A stretch of 64,000 nt of DNA, taken from assembly GCF_000321225.1 (NCBI RefSeq), contig NW_004451413.1:263242-327241 (forward strand), read 5' to 3'. The position numbers and the translations under genes were made by a program. Origin of the DNA: Odobenus rosmarus divergens. Taxonomy: Eukaryota; Chordata; Mammalia; Carnivora; Odobenidae. The notes below the pieces were generated by a model that saw only the letters and a program-made list of their open reading frames with translations, searched no databases and was not told where the DNA came from. This document shows positions 1 through 11,470 of the stretch, in pieces (positions within the stretch are counted from its first letter, which is position 1; each line of letters starts with the position of its first letter).

Positions 1-540
1 AGACGAAATCCAGGTCTTCTACTCCTCTGCCATCTTGCTCCGCCCCCCGGGATGCTTAGAATTGGTGATCGTTTTCTGATCATCTGAAGGGTGTGGTGAC
101 AGTAGTGGGTGATCTGGCTGGTTTCCCTTCTGGGATCTGATTTCCCCACAACTGGTCCCAAACCAGCTGTTGGGCATCATTTGAAGCAGCTCAGGCATCA
201 CTCTGTGAGAACTCAGCATCTGCCACTCTGACAGACAGGCTCATGGAGAAGCTGTGAGGGGACTGGATAGAACCCCTCTTATGGAGTCTGCTGTGAGTTC
301 CGCCCACTAACATTCAGAAGGGGCAGCATAGAGAGCATAAAGGCAGGGCAAAGCTTCTCTCCAAACCACCTTTCTTGCCAGACCCTGCAGTGGATACATG
401 CACAATCACATTTGAGAGAACAGGAGACGGGCTTTGAGAGAGCAGCAAAGATCCACAGAACCAACCACCCTCTTCTTCCTGACATATAGACAGGCGGGAA
501 CATAGAAGAAGGAGCACTTATAATAGCAAATGCATATGGA
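1..540. other. unique sequence, no gene seen
   Basis: No repeat family, splice-bounded open frame or RNA gene is recognisable here. The open frames present are short and overlap on opposite strands, as expected by chance. Confidence 0.5.
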
Positions 541-770
541 GCATTTACTTTGTACCAGGCAGTATTTGGAGGGTGCTGTGTATGCTAACCTATGGCCTTT
601 GTAACTTTCACAACAATCCTATGGATTCTTACCATCTGCCAGATAAGGGCACTGAGGAACACTGGGGCAATAACTTGCTGGTATGATCACACAGCTAGGA
701 AATGGCAGAGCCAGGATTTAAACTTGGGTGGGCTGGCTCCAGAATTTGGGTGTGCAAGCCCTGGTCTAAA
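541..770 (-). mobile_element. MIR SINE relic
   Basis: Read on the plus strand, this follows the reverse complement of MIR: a 'gcatttactttgtaccaggca' type start, 'cacaacaatcctatgga', a degraded 'gcactgaggaac', then 'cacagctaggaaatggcaga' and 'gccaggatttaaacttgg'. The last part is the complement of the tRNA-like B-box region. It is an ancient, strongly diverged mammalian SINE. Confidence 0.75.
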
Positions 771-2269
771 CTTCCTCTTCCCTTCCACAAAGCAATGCCT
801 GTTGGGATGTGCCAAGGCCGCTCTCAGCTAATGCCATGGTTCCTCTGTTGTATAGAGTTACCACCTGTCTCAGTCAAGCAGTGTGGAGGTCTTTGAAAAC
901 AATGTTCTATTTCAGTTATGTGTCTCTCATGATGCCCAGGAATGTAACTAGAATGTCAATCTCAAATGGCATTTGGCACCTTCATTTCATCCTTAAGTCT
1001 CTGACTGAAACCTATTTGTGTGTCCTTTGTCTGGGGGCTGGGTGGGGAGTGGGGTCAGACAGCAGGCCACAGGGGCCTGAGTGTCCCTGAGACGAGTTCC
1101 AATTCTGGGTGGGCTGTAACTCAGGGGAAATACGAGTGGCTGAGTAGAAATACAGGGGCAGAAGTGTGGTCAGAAGAGCAGGAAACCATCTACAATAGAA
1201 ACACTTATGCAGAAAGCTGAAGTGTCAGGAAGGCAGTGCAGACTGACATTAAACTCAACTCAGAAACCCAGCGAACAGGATGAGGAGTTGAGGTACAGAC
1301 AGGTAAGATGGGCGGCTCCCCATGCTGAGTCTGCTCCAGCTTGGGCCCGGAGCGGGCTGCCCTCATCAACAACCTTTGTAACATTTTATGGTGGGCTGGA
1401 CTTGGCCCTACTGGACAGGAACAACATTAAAATGATGCCTCCTTCTTTCAGATCAGGATCTGCAGCTGTTGTTTCCCACTCGATTGATGTTCTTCAGTGT
1501 CTGTGTCTCTATTTCCGTCACCTCAAGCACACAACATCATTTTTGGTGCGTGATACTATCAAGGCCCGATTTTATTCGTGTATTTATGTATTTCACCAGT
1601 AATATATTTTTGATAATGTGATAAGCACCCATGAATCACTATCCAACATAAAAACTAGAACTTAGAATCTTCTATATGCCCAGGAATATGTCTGAGCTTT
1701 TCCAATCTCATTCCCTAGATTTTCTTTTAAAATTTACTTTTGTCAGCCCTGTGCTTGCCCAATTATTAGCATTGCTTCCATCAGCTTGAATGTTAAAGAG
1801 TTGCAGCTGATTTTTCAACCAATGCTCTGGGGTTAGGATTCTCTTCATTGAGCAAGCTCTAAGTCAGGTCAAATAAAGATAAGCCCTGTTATTAGGGCTT
1901 TTTAAGGGAGCTGCCAGACAGGTAAAATAGTGACAGTTCTTTCAGGACGAGGCTTTCTAAGGAGCTCCAAACCCATTCTGCCCCCTCCATGTCTGCTAGG
2001 CTGCTGTTTTTCACATCTACAGTCTGTTCTGAGTCTGTTGGTTTTCAAGGCTACCATGGAGCACAGTATAGGAGGATGGGAATATGGCAAGTCAAAATGC
2101 CCCAATGTTTGCTGTTCTTACTGGGATTCAGACATTTTTCTTGACTAATTGCTGTTGGATAGTGACAAGTCTTTGGTTAATTTCTGGAGTTCTGAAGAAG
2201 TTAATTTTGACAACCTTTGCCAGTATTATTGTTGCTTTTATAGAGGAGCATGTTTTAGGAGATACTTAA
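771..2269. other. unique sequence, no gene seen
   Basis: I recognise no repeat or gene. A 131-codon open frame at 1207-1602 on the plus strand has no recognisable protein features or convincing splice sites. Confidence 0.4.
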
Positions 2270-3636
2270 CTCCACCATCCTAGAAGCACTTTGCATGAGG
2301 GATATTTTATAATAAAAAAATTATAAATTCCATTCAATTATCAGGAAGACATTACAATCATTAATGTTTATGTACCTAAGTGTTTCAAAGTTCTTGAAGC
2401 AAAACTGAAAGAATTAGGAAAGTAATAGATAAATTCACACTAATAGTGGGACATTTTTCAACATTGTGCTCTCAGTGAGTTGCATTCAAAACAAGGAGAG
2501 AAAATACCACTAGGATATTTTTTAGCAGTTTGAAAAACACAATCAATACACTTAATGGGCTTTCACAGAATACTGCATCTAATAATTTCAGAATATATAT
2601 TCTCTTAAAGTGCACGTGGAACATTCACCAAGAGAAACCATATTTTGGGCCACAAGTATCAATAAATTTATAAGAATTGAAATTATAAATAGCCGATCAC
2701 AAAATAAATTAGAAGAAAATTGGAAAATCCCTAAATAGGAGACAACCAAACAGAATGCTTCTAAGCAGCTCATGGGTTAAAGAAGAAATCACAAGGGAAA
2801 TTTGAAACTGTTTTAACTTCTGTGACAATGAAAATACAACATATCAAAATTTTGTGGGACCCAGAAAAGGCATATTTAGAGTTTTAACTATTTATGTTGG
2901 AAAAGAAGATAGATATAATGTCAGTTACCTAAGCTTCTATCTTAACAAGCTAGAAAAGGAAGCGCAAAGTACCCAAGTATTAGAAGGGAACAAGTAATAA
3001 AGAGCAGAAATCAATGAAATAAACAATAGGTACATAAAAGAGAAAAGTAACAAAGGCCAAAGTTAGTCCTTTGACAAGATTAGTAAAACGTAAACCTCTG
3101 GCAAAACAAATTTAGAAAAAAAGAGAAAATACAAATCACCAGTATCAGGAACAATAAAGAATTATTACTCTGATCCTAAAAACCATCAAAAGAGTAGTAA
3201 GAGAACCTAATGAGTAATATTATATATTAAATTTGAAAACTTGGATGAAATGGACAAATTCTATAAAAAATACAACTTAGTAAAACTGATAAATAAAATT
3301 AGAAATCTGAATACCTCTAGATCTATCAGAGGAATTGAATTCATTAGACAAAAAAAAAAAAAAAAAAATTCCACAAAAAGATCTCTAGGTCTAAATAGAT
3401 TCACGGATAAATTCTATCAAGCATTTAAGAAAAAAAAAAAATACCAAGCTTACACAAATTCTTTCAGGAAATGAATGTGGCAACTCTTCCCAAACTGAGG
3501 CCAATATGACCTTGGTACCAAAACTAAACAAAGATATTACAAGAAAAGGAAACCATAATGACCCCGAAGGACAGAAACACATATTTTCAGCAAAATTGAA
3601 CACAATGAATCAAGCGATATTTAAAAAAGATAATCA
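2270..3636 (+). mobile_element. ancient L1 LINE, ORF2 relic, left part
   Basis: AT-rich sequence follows L1 ORF2 between the endonuclease and reverse transcriptase: 'aacattcaccaagagaaacc', 'ttgggccacaagtatcaata', 'gaagaaatcacaagggaaat' and 'ctggcaaaacaaatttagaa' are degraded versions of standard L1 phrases. Reading frames are broken throughout, so it is non-functional. The element continues after the younger insertion, from 4388. Confidence 0.75.
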
Positions 3637-4373
3637 ACTGGGTATTTACCCCAAAGATACAAATGTAGGGATCCGAAGGGGTACGTGCACCCCGATGTTT
3701 ATAGCAGCAATGTCCACAATAGCCAAACTGTGGAAAGAGCCAAGATGTCCATCGACAGATGAATGGATAAAGAAGATGTGGTATATATATACAATGGAAT
3801 ATTATGCAGCCATCAAAAGGAATGAGATCTTGCCATTTGCAACGACGTGGATGGAACTGGAGGGTGTTATGCTGAGTGAAATAAGTCAGAGAAAGACATG
3901 TATCATATGACCTTACCGATAGGAGGAATTCTTAATCTCAGGAAACAAACTGAGGGTTTCTGGAGTGGTGGGGGGTGGGAGGGATGAGGTGGCTGAGTGA
4001 TAGACATTGGGGAGGGTATGTGCTATGGTGAGCGCTGTGAATTGTGCAAGACTGTTGAATCACAGATCTGCACCTCTGAAACAAATAATGCAATATATGT
4101 TAAGGAAAAAAAAAAGAAGATAGCAGGAGGGGAAGAATGAAGGGGGGGAATCAGAGGGGGAGATGAACCATGAGAGACGATGGACTTTGAGAAACAAACT
4201 GAGGGTTCTAGAGGGGAGGGGGGTGGGGGGATAGGTTAGCCCGGTGGTGGGTATTAAGGAGGGCGGGCTCTACATGGAGCACTGGGTGTTATGCACAAAC
4301 AATGAATCATGGATCACTACATCAAAAACTAATGATGTGGTGTATGGTGATTAACATAACAATAAAAAATAAA
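3637..4373 (+). mobile_element. young L1 3' end inserted into older L1
   Basis: This is a 5'-truncated carnivoran L1. It keeps roughly the last 90 codons of ORF2 in frame (3637-3910; 'GIYPKDTNVG', 'STDEWIKKMW', 'MEYYAAIKRNE', 'WMELEGVMLSEIS'), then a stop, the G-rich 3' UTR with two 'aaacaaactgagggtt' copies, and an A-rich tail. A 14-bp target-site duplication (aaaaaagataatca) lies at 3623-3636 and 4374-4387. It is dead on arrival because it lacks the 5' UTR, ORF1 and the catalytic parts of ORF2. Confidence 0.9.
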
Positions 4374-4387
4374 AAAAAAGATAATCA

Positions 4388-5110
4388 TTACGATCATGTA
4401 CTGCTTCTCCCAGGTATGCATGTGGGTTTAATATTTAATAATCCATCCGTGTAATTCAGCACATGAACAGAATAAGAGAAAATACATATAGTTATCCTAA
4501 CAGATGCAGGAAAAAGATGTGACAAATTCAACACTTACATAAGATGTGGAGCATGAACTCTCAGCAAAGTAGAATAAGATGGAACTAAGTCAGTAGGAAA
4601 AGAGGTTAACATCCTTACTGGGGAAGGAGGGCTGCTCTTACCAGTTCTATTTAACATTGCTAAGGAGGTCCTATCCAGGGCAATAAGACAATTAAAAGAA
4701 CTGTTCAGCAAAAAGAATAGAAAGGGAAAGAAAATAAAACAGCCTATCATTGCTCATAATAGGTAGTAAATAAATAATGTTTAAAAGCTAGAATATCAGC
4801 TACAGTCTCTATGGATGATAATTTGGCAATATCTATCAAAACATAAAATGCACATGTCATTTGACTTACAAATCCATTTCTAAAAACTCTTCCTAAGGGT
4901 ATATTTGGCACACATGTGAAATAATATATGTTTAGGATATCATTGTGGTCTTTAAAAAATTTTTATAACAAGCAAATGTTTGGAAACAACCTAAATATTC
5001 ATCAACATGGAACTGGCTAAAAAATATTATGAGATACTCTGCAGCTGTCAAAAGAATGAGAATAATAAGCGCCTTGATATGTTCCGATGTGAAACAATAT
5101 ACAAAATATT
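4388..5110 (+). mobile_element. ancient L1 LINE, right part (RT and 3' end)
   Basis: This continues the element interrupted at 3636. The stretch 4388-4750 resembles the ORF2 reverse transcriptase segment ('gatgcaggaaaaagatgtga', 'gttctatttaacattgctaa', 'caataagacaattaaaagaa'). About 4790-5110 resembles an L1 C-terminal region ('tctatggatgataatttggc', 'ggaaacaacctaaatattca', 'gagatactctgcagctgtca'). The middle of the RT is missing, so an internal deletion is likely. Confidence 0.7.
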
Positions 5111-5489
5111 TTTTTATAGTTAAAAAAAAAAGCCAGCTGTAAAATAGTGAATGGATTCTGGCTCACTCCTCATTGAACTGTGCACATCTAATTCAATTTC
5201 ATTAAGGGCGCCCCAATGACTGCCTGTATCAGGGTCTTCTGAGGTCTTTTCTAGGAACACCCATTTCCTATGCATCCACACCCTGCCCAGGTGTATTGTG
5301 ATGCATACCACATATTTGAGAACCGATAAATAAATGAATGAGTGTACATTTGTCATCATTTCCATGTTGTTCCTTCTCCCACACTAATCTGAAATGCTTT
5401 ATTGCTCACAGTCAACCAAGAACTATGCCCTCTGTGCTTCATAGCTTATGATAATGCCGTGCAAAGCAGTGTATGCCATTGGCCAAAGG
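5111..5489. other. unique sequence, no gene seen
   Basis: A poly(A) run at 5120-5131 follows the L1 end. The rest has no recognised feature, although 'ataaataaatgaatgagtg' near 5325-5343 hints at an eroded L2 terminus. Confidence 0.4.
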
Positions 5490-5620
5490 GTGAGACACAA
5501 AAGCCTCTGCTCTATTTCTGGCTCTGACTGGGACATAGAAATGAGTCTGTCCTCATGACATTTCCTTTTCTGTGCTTTGATTTGTGCATCTGCTCAGTGG
5601 GTAAAATGATACCCCAGGGA
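5490..5620 (+). mobile_element. MIR relic (weak)
   Basis: The order of 'ttctggctctgactggga', 'ttccttttctgtgctttgat' and 'catctgctcagtgggtaaaa' follows MIR from the tRNA-related part to the core. Divergence is high. Confidence 0.45.
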
Positions 5621-5869
5621 CAAAATATAGAACCTATGAAGACATTTTCTTAGGACCCTAGGTTCAAATTAATGGACTAAGAATTTTCTAGGGCATTCTC
5701 ATGATTCAGAAATGTCCTTTAAAGGAACAAATTACTGCTCACCAGTTTGTAGAACTGAGTACTCCAAAATTTCAATTTGATTTAACTTTATCGCCTAGGT
5801 ATCGTTGTGGATTATGAGTGGATTATCTCTTTGCATTGGAAACTCACCCCTTATTCATCCAAATTAAAC

Positions 5870-6010
5870 CAATAGCTGCACACATTTATTAGGCACTAAT
5901 TTTAGGTGAGATACCATGCTTGGTATGTGGGAGTGCCAAGGTAAGTAAGAAAGACGTAGATGCACTTCACAAAAACCGCCAATCTGGGGAGAAGACCATC
6001 CCTTAAATGA
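5870..6010 (-). mobile_element. L2 LINE 3' end relic
   Basis: The run 'cacatttattaggcactaat' followed by 'accatgcttggtatgtggga' resembles the complement of the L2 3' end ('tttattgagcacctactatgtgccaggcac'-type order). It is degraded. Confidence 0.4.
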
Positions 6011-6949
6011 AGGCAGTATTTGCCAGAGCCTGGTAAGAGCTCTAAGCAGGGGGCATAGGCAACCTTGTCTGTTGAAGTTAAAACACCAGCTTACCGGAAT
6101 GGGGAGCACAGACGAGGTACATGAGCTCAGCCTTGTGGTCAGATGAGGCTTCAAGAGAGAAGCTGAGTTTAGGGCAGCAAAATAGCATTGCAAAGGCACT
6201 GGATCTGGAAATCAAGGAGCCTGTTTAAGATCTAGTGCAGATTTTGAACAGTTTCACAAATACTGTAGAACACTGTAGTAGATGACTAGGGAATGCATAG
6301 GAGCAGAGTGGGGGGTAAAGGAAAGGATGGGCAGGCTTTCAGAGGGGAGTTTGGTTCCCCATGGTGAAAAGCACTGGATTAGATCTAGAACATGTGAAGC
6401 TAGGGGCCAAAAGACTCTTACAGCAAATGCTTCAAATGATTAGACTTGTATTTCCTCCCCCGCAGTAAGTACCTATAAGCCCAAAGGGAAGGGAAAATGC
6501 ACCCGTCATAATCACCGTTACGTGGCTCTCATTCAATAAGTACTTGCCAACTAGACCAGTAGATTAATGGAAACAAAAAGCACGAGTCAGAGAGAGAGCT
6601 GTTGCTCAGTGCTGTCCAGCAGGGAGGCCGTTGCCCTTGGCATTCCCATTTCTCCCAGCACTGGACAAAGACAGGACAAATAGCAGAGCCAAGTTTAAAG
6701 GGAGAACTTCAAGCTTTTCCCAAAATATTCAAATACAAGACCACAGAAGAATATTTGAGGGAGGAGCATCGGCGAACTTCCTGTCCTGCTCTGCTGATGT
6801 CACTTTAGGAGTTTGACACCAACTGACAGAGACCAGAGGTATTCAGTTCTCTCTGGCTCTTGCCGTCCTGTGGGAAAGAAGTGAAAGAATGATCGCTTGC
6901 TAGAGTATTATTTTTTTCCTTAGCATCTTTTACTTAACTAACGCTTATG
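6011..6949. other. unique sequence, no gene seen
   Basis: No recognised repeat, exon or RNA gene. Overlapping short frames around 6600-6816 on the plus strand lack any protein signature. Confidence 0.4.
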
Positions 6950-7115
6950 ACTATGTAAAGGTCTTTCATAATATTATTGCATTGACTTTCTCAGCCCATT
7001 CTTTGTGTGGGACAACGGGGGAGGGATTATTTTCCTTTGGTTTGACCATGGAGAACCTGAGACCTACAGGGATTTCATGGCTTTTCTAAGATCCAGTTGC
7101 TAAATGGAGAAGGTG
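6950..7115 (-). mobile_element. MIR relic (weak)
   Basis: The order 'attattttcctttggtttga', 'atggagaacctgagacctac' and 'gatccagttgctaaatgg' is the reverse-complement order of the MIR core. It is strongly diverged. Confidence 0.4.
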
Positions 7116-8041
7116 AGATTCATCTCAGGTTTTATTTATTCAGCAGTCAAAATCTAAGTGTCTTATGCACTGGAGGCACTTGCTGAATGCTGAATAAACC
7201 ACATGTTCTAATTCAAGGCCCGCAGAGCCCGGAGGGAAGATTCGAGTTCATAAAACAAGGGAACAGGGCTAATGTGTGATACCTTTCCAGTTATAAAAGC
7301 AGAAAAATACTGGATAAGCGTAACCAAAACAAAGTCTTGTTAGACACGTAGCTGACCTTAGTAGAAAGAAAGAAAGATGCATTTCCACATGCCAGAAATG
7401 AAATGGAAACTGAAGGTAGAAAAGTAGCCTGTGGTCAGATGCTTCAGCCAGCAAAGGAGGGAATCTGGAGGCAGGTCCCAGGGGCTGGGGGTGGGCACTG
7501 GATGCCCCACCAGGATGGGAGAAGGGGTAGAAGACTTGTGGAAGGCTGGAGGTCGGATCTGGGATGCCCGAGAAAGAACTGGGTCTGAAAGGGCTGTCCT
7601 TTTATAAAGGGAAGCTCCAAACATGGAAGCCATAAGAAAGCCTACCGTTCACCTGGGGCTCTGAGGAGAAAGGAAAGAAAAGTAACCTGTAGGGTTTCAA
7701 AACAGGAAGCCCATGCCACGCAGAGGGGTGGTGCGGAGTTCTAGTGTGTATCCCCACATGGTACTTCTTGGGACCCCTCAGAAGTGAGCATGGCACTGGA
7801 CCTGGCAAGGTGCTGTAGTGTAAGGACATGGCAAGTAGGTTTTTTTATTGTAACAGAATAAGTGGCTGATATTAAGCTTCTGACTGTGGAGACATCCATT
7901 TCAAAGACGTCCGTCTGGAATAAACACACTGCCAGCTACACAGCAAGATGAGGAGCCAGGCCTGTGAATTCTCTTTACGGAAGGCTTTGAGTGACCAAGT
8001 TAACTGACCACTTGTGCGAGCCTGCTTTTTTCCTTCCTGCG
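7116..8041. other. unique sequence, no gene seen
   Basis: At 7135-7200 there may be a remnant L2 end ('ttatttattcagcagtcaaa'). Otherwise nothing is recognised. The G-rich stretch 7455-7575 carries overlapping open frames on both strands, so neither looks coding. Confidence 0.4.
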
Positions 8042-8254
8042 TTTTTTTTTTTTTCTTTTTTAAAAGATGTATTTATTTTAGAGAGAGAGAGTGAACATGC
8101 ATGGGGGGGCAGAGGGAGAGGGAGAGAGAATCTCAAGCAGACTCCATGCTGAGCGTGGAGCCCCACATGGGACTCGATCTCACGACCCTCTGATCAGGAC
8201 CTGAGCCAAAACCAAGAGTTGGTCACCTACCCGATGTTGCCACCCAGGCGCCCC
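8042..8254 (-). mobile_element. SINEC element
   Basis: This is a complete carnivoran tRNA-Lys-derived SINE in reverse orientation. The poly(T), complement of the tail, is at 8042-8062, followed by a GA-rich body and then 'tgggactcgatctcacgacc'. The head complement, 'gccacccaggcgcccc', ends at 8254. Head divergence ('ggtcacctacccgatgttg') shows it is not among the youngest copies. No clear target duplication is seen. Confidence 0.92.
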
Positions 8255-8739
8255 TCCCTTCCCATGCTTTAATTCCCACTCTTATGTTTTAAATACATCA
8301 ATAAAGAGTGAATCTGCAAAACCCTAGGCCCCCCACTCTTGACCCCAATAAAGGCTGAACTCCAGGACCATGCTTTCTTTTTCTCTCTTTCTATCCATGA
8401 CCTCCCTTTGTGGCCCCAGGCATGCCATGTACCCTCTAAGACCTGTGAGTAAAAAAGTAAAACGTATCTTTCTGAAGTTCTGTGATGACTGTTGCTGAGG
8501 TTCATCTTGCAGTCGTCAAACCACAAGGGCTGGTCCAGCTTCAACATTGGCTCTGGTCGAAGAACCGTCTGTGGGGGCTGGGCCACAAGAGGTACGGTCC
8601 AGGCGAGGGCCTAGAGCAGTCCTAGCCTAGCATCACCATCAATAGGCTGAGCCCCGCACAAAACAGGTACCCTGTAGGAATAAAGGCAAAACCCCTCTGC
8701 CTGGACTTCCCACAGTCCAGGGTGCCCCGAGCATCTAGA
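8255..8739. other. unique sequence, no gene seen
   Basis: No recognised feature. The 105-codon minus-strand frame at 8269-8586 has no recognisable domain. Confidence 0.4.
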
Positions 8740-9290
8740 GAGAAATAAATTCCTCAGAAGGTGGACCTTAAAACAGGAATTATGAACTGTACAAGAAAGC
8801 AGCCAACTGTGAGAAGTGCTTAGAAAACCCAACAAACATGAAAATAACGCGTAAGAATGTGGGATAATCAAGCTGTTTGCAAGAGGCTAAAAATAAACCT
8901 CTTTTAATGTATCCAAAAGATGAAAGAATGACCAGAATCTCAAATGAAACAATAGATTCTGGGGAAAAGCAAAACAAGCAGGGCAAAGTTAAGCAAATGA
9001 ACTTCCTGAAATAAAAATGCCGTAATTGAGGTAAACGAGAAGATAATGTGCCAGCAAGTGAGATTGAAAATGAAGACGGAGCAAATGCTTGGGTGCTGGA
9101 GCTGAGCAAACTGGAGATAGAAAATATACCCCACAGTTTAGAAAATATAGAGAAGAAGATCCAGTGTCCATCCAACGGGAGTTGTAAAAGTAGGTAAGAC
9201 AGAGAGGATGTGGGAGGTCATATCGAAGTCCCAGAAGTTCCCACATGTAATAAATCTTCAGTTGACATCATGTCGTGAGTCCCAAGGGGC
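8740..9290 (+). mobile_element. possible L1/HAL1 ORF1 relic
   Basis: Adenine-rich coding-like text with phrases reminiscent of L1 ORF1 ('gaaaatatagagaagaagat', 'ccaacgggagttgtaaaagt') suggests an old LINE ORF1 segment. All frames are broken and the match is from memory only. Confidence 0.35.
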
Positions 9291-9599
9291 ATAAGGGACA
9301 ACGAATCCATGGCGGTCAAGACACAGAACCCTACAGACCAGCAGGCAGGCGGAGGGGATGAGCATTTAGAGAGCAGTTGCTGAGGAGGCTCAAAGAGAGG
9401 CTCAGAAGAAGAGAGAACAGGCCTAGGGAGGTGGCTGCTCTAGAAGCCCAATGGGGAGATGTGAGGCAGGGTGATGGGGCGCTGAATCAGGGACCAACTT
9501 GCTAGGCTTGGGGGGAAAAAGAGGCAGTCCATGTGGGTGTGAGGGGTGGAGAGTGGCCGCAGTGGGAGGGACAGCCACAGAGGGAGGCAGTCCCCACTC

Positions 9600-9810
9600 G
9601 GGGAGAACATTGTGTGTCCTTCCTCACAGCCCCAGGGGAGTCACTAAGGAATTTAAGCAGAGCAAGGACAGGGTCACATTTGCACTTTAGAGGACATTCT
9701 GGCTCTGTGGGGAGGAGGGACAGGAAGTGGGTAAAAATGGAAGCAGGGACATGAGCTAGAAGCTTGTTACCACGGTTCAAACATGGGATGGATGCTGGGG
9801 GCTGGCATGC
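9600..9810 (-). mobile_element. L2 LINE relic (internal/3' region)
   Basis: Plus-strand text 'aatttaagcagagcaaggac', 'agggtcacatttgcacttta' and 'ggacattctggctctgtggg', then 'ggaagcagggacatgagcta', follows the complement of L2. The same L2 region is seen again at 42.2-43.5 kb. The 163-codon minus-strand frame at 9502-9993 spans it but resembles no L2 protein that I recognise. Confidence 0.5.
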
Positions 9811-9990
9811 AGCCAGAACTCCAGGGGTTGAAGGGAAGGAGGCAGCTCTGCAAAGGCTGAAGGACCTGCGGTGTACAGGACACGGTGCCACAGGCAGAGG
9901 CAGGAGAGACACAGGATGACTTCCGAGTGTCTGGCTAGGGGACGGGGATGCCTGGTCCCCTGGCACAGGATATTCGAGCTTTCTGATCTT

Positions 9991-10503
9991 CATGACCCTT
10001 TGGGCTTTGAATGTTTCACTGTCTATTCACTAATTACTATTTCGCCATCTCCCCTTTTAATGGCCAACACCAAACATCATGGATTCACAGTGATTATATT
10101 GCCACTCTGAATAATTTTGGAAGGAAATTCATGTTTAGTTTGGGACAAATGGTGATGTTCTTTGCAAGGTAATGTTACATAAATGAGTAGCAGTAGAATG
10201 TTTACACTATTTACGGGCTATATAGAGACATCTTTAGAAAGGAAGTAAACACATACATATGTAGAGACCCAGAGTACACTTGTGAGGGGTTGGAGGAGAT
10301 GATGTTTATAATCATAACAGTTTCTCAGCATCATAAAAGGGTGCTCATGGAATAGATAGCAAGATACAGGTGAAATCTTGTAGGACCCAATGGGACTGTG
10401 GAGAGCCTAGGCTGGCCCTGCCCACCCTCCCCTGTCCTCCTGATGGGTGGCACGGTGGACACAGGGTTTCTCAGTCCAGGAATGGAAGGAAAGAATAGTT
10501 TTC
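9991..10503. other. unique sequence, no gene seen
   Basis: No recognisable gene or repeat. A left copy of the target duplication of the next L1 sits at its right edge. Confidence 0.45.
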
Positions 10504-11012
10504 TTTTTTTTTTTTAATTTTTTATTGTTATGTTAATCACCATACATTACATCATTAGTTTTTGATGCAGTGTTCCATGATTCATTGTTTGTGCATAACA
10601 CCCAGTGCTCCACGCAGAATGTGCCCTCTTTAATACCCATCACCAGGCGAACCCATCCCCCCACCCCCTCCCCTCTAGAACCCTCAGTTTGTTTTTCAGA
10701 GTCCATCGTCTCTCATGGTTCGTCTCCCCCTCCGACTTACTCCCCTTCATTCTTCCCCTCCTGCTATCTTCTTCTTCTTTTTTTTTCCTTAACATATATT
10801 GCATTATTTGTTTCAGAAGTACAGATCTGTGATTCAACAGTCTTGTACAATTCACAGTGCTCACCATAGCACAAACCCTCCCCAATGTCTATCAACCAGC
10901 CACCCCATCCCCCCCACCCCCACCACTCCAGAAACCCTCAGTTTGTTTCCTGAGATTAAGAATTCCTCATATCAGTGAGGTCATATGATACATGTCTTTC
11001 TCTGATTGACTT
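10504..11012 (-). mobile_element. young L1 3' end (reverse orientation)
   Basis: The complement of the carnivoran L1 terminus is present: poly(T), 'catacattacatcattagtt', 'gattcattgtttgtgcataa', the C-rich complement of the 3' UTR, and 'cctcagtttgtttcctgaga'. The element is truncated about 500 bp from its 3' end. Near-identical target duplications (ggaaagaatagttttct / ggaaagaacagttttct, one mismatch) flank it near 10489-10505 and 11014-11030. Confidence 0.9.
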
Positions 11013-11359
11013 AGGAAAGAACAGTTTTCTATTTGTGGGTGAGTTGCAGGTCAAAGGGAGACATGACTGAATGTCCATAATGTGTTAGAGATTCTTCGTA
11101 TGTGAACGTTAAGTGAGCTTCACCGCAAACAAACAAACAAAAAAAGATCCTACTTGTGATTATCGTTATAACTATCTGAAGAGGGAGGAAATGGGACTCA
11201 GGGAAGCTTCTTAGCCGAAGTCTCAGTCCATGAATTGGGAGATGTTTTGAAGGCAAGCCTGTGGGGTTCCTACTGTAACCACATCCTGAGTGGAGGTGTC
11301 CCCACTTCTTCATGAGGAGCCTCACGGAGCCGCCAGAATAGCCCAGGGCAGTAGGTCTA

Positions 11360-11470
11360 GCCCTGCTCTTCCATCGTCTTGCTGTCTGGTCTTCAAAAAT
11401 CGCTTGCCTCTCGCTGCCTTGGCCTCCCCATCTGTGAAATGGGGATTGAATTTTGTTACTTCGCTGCCTC
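11360..11470 (+). mobile_element. MIR fragment
   Basis: The phrase 'ctccccatctgtgaaatggg' is the characteristic MIR core ('cctcatctgtaaaatgggga'), preceded by a degraded 'ttgcctctcgctgcct'. Only part of the element is recognisable. Confidence 0.5.

Noticed and set aside
3506..3910. 134-codon plus-strand frame as a gene
   Set aside because: Its second part is the C-terminus of L1 ORF2 and its first part is the older L1. The frame simply runs across the insertion boundary.
9502..9993. 163-codon minus-strand open frame
   Set aside because: It spans an L2 relic and matches no L2 protein order that I recognise.
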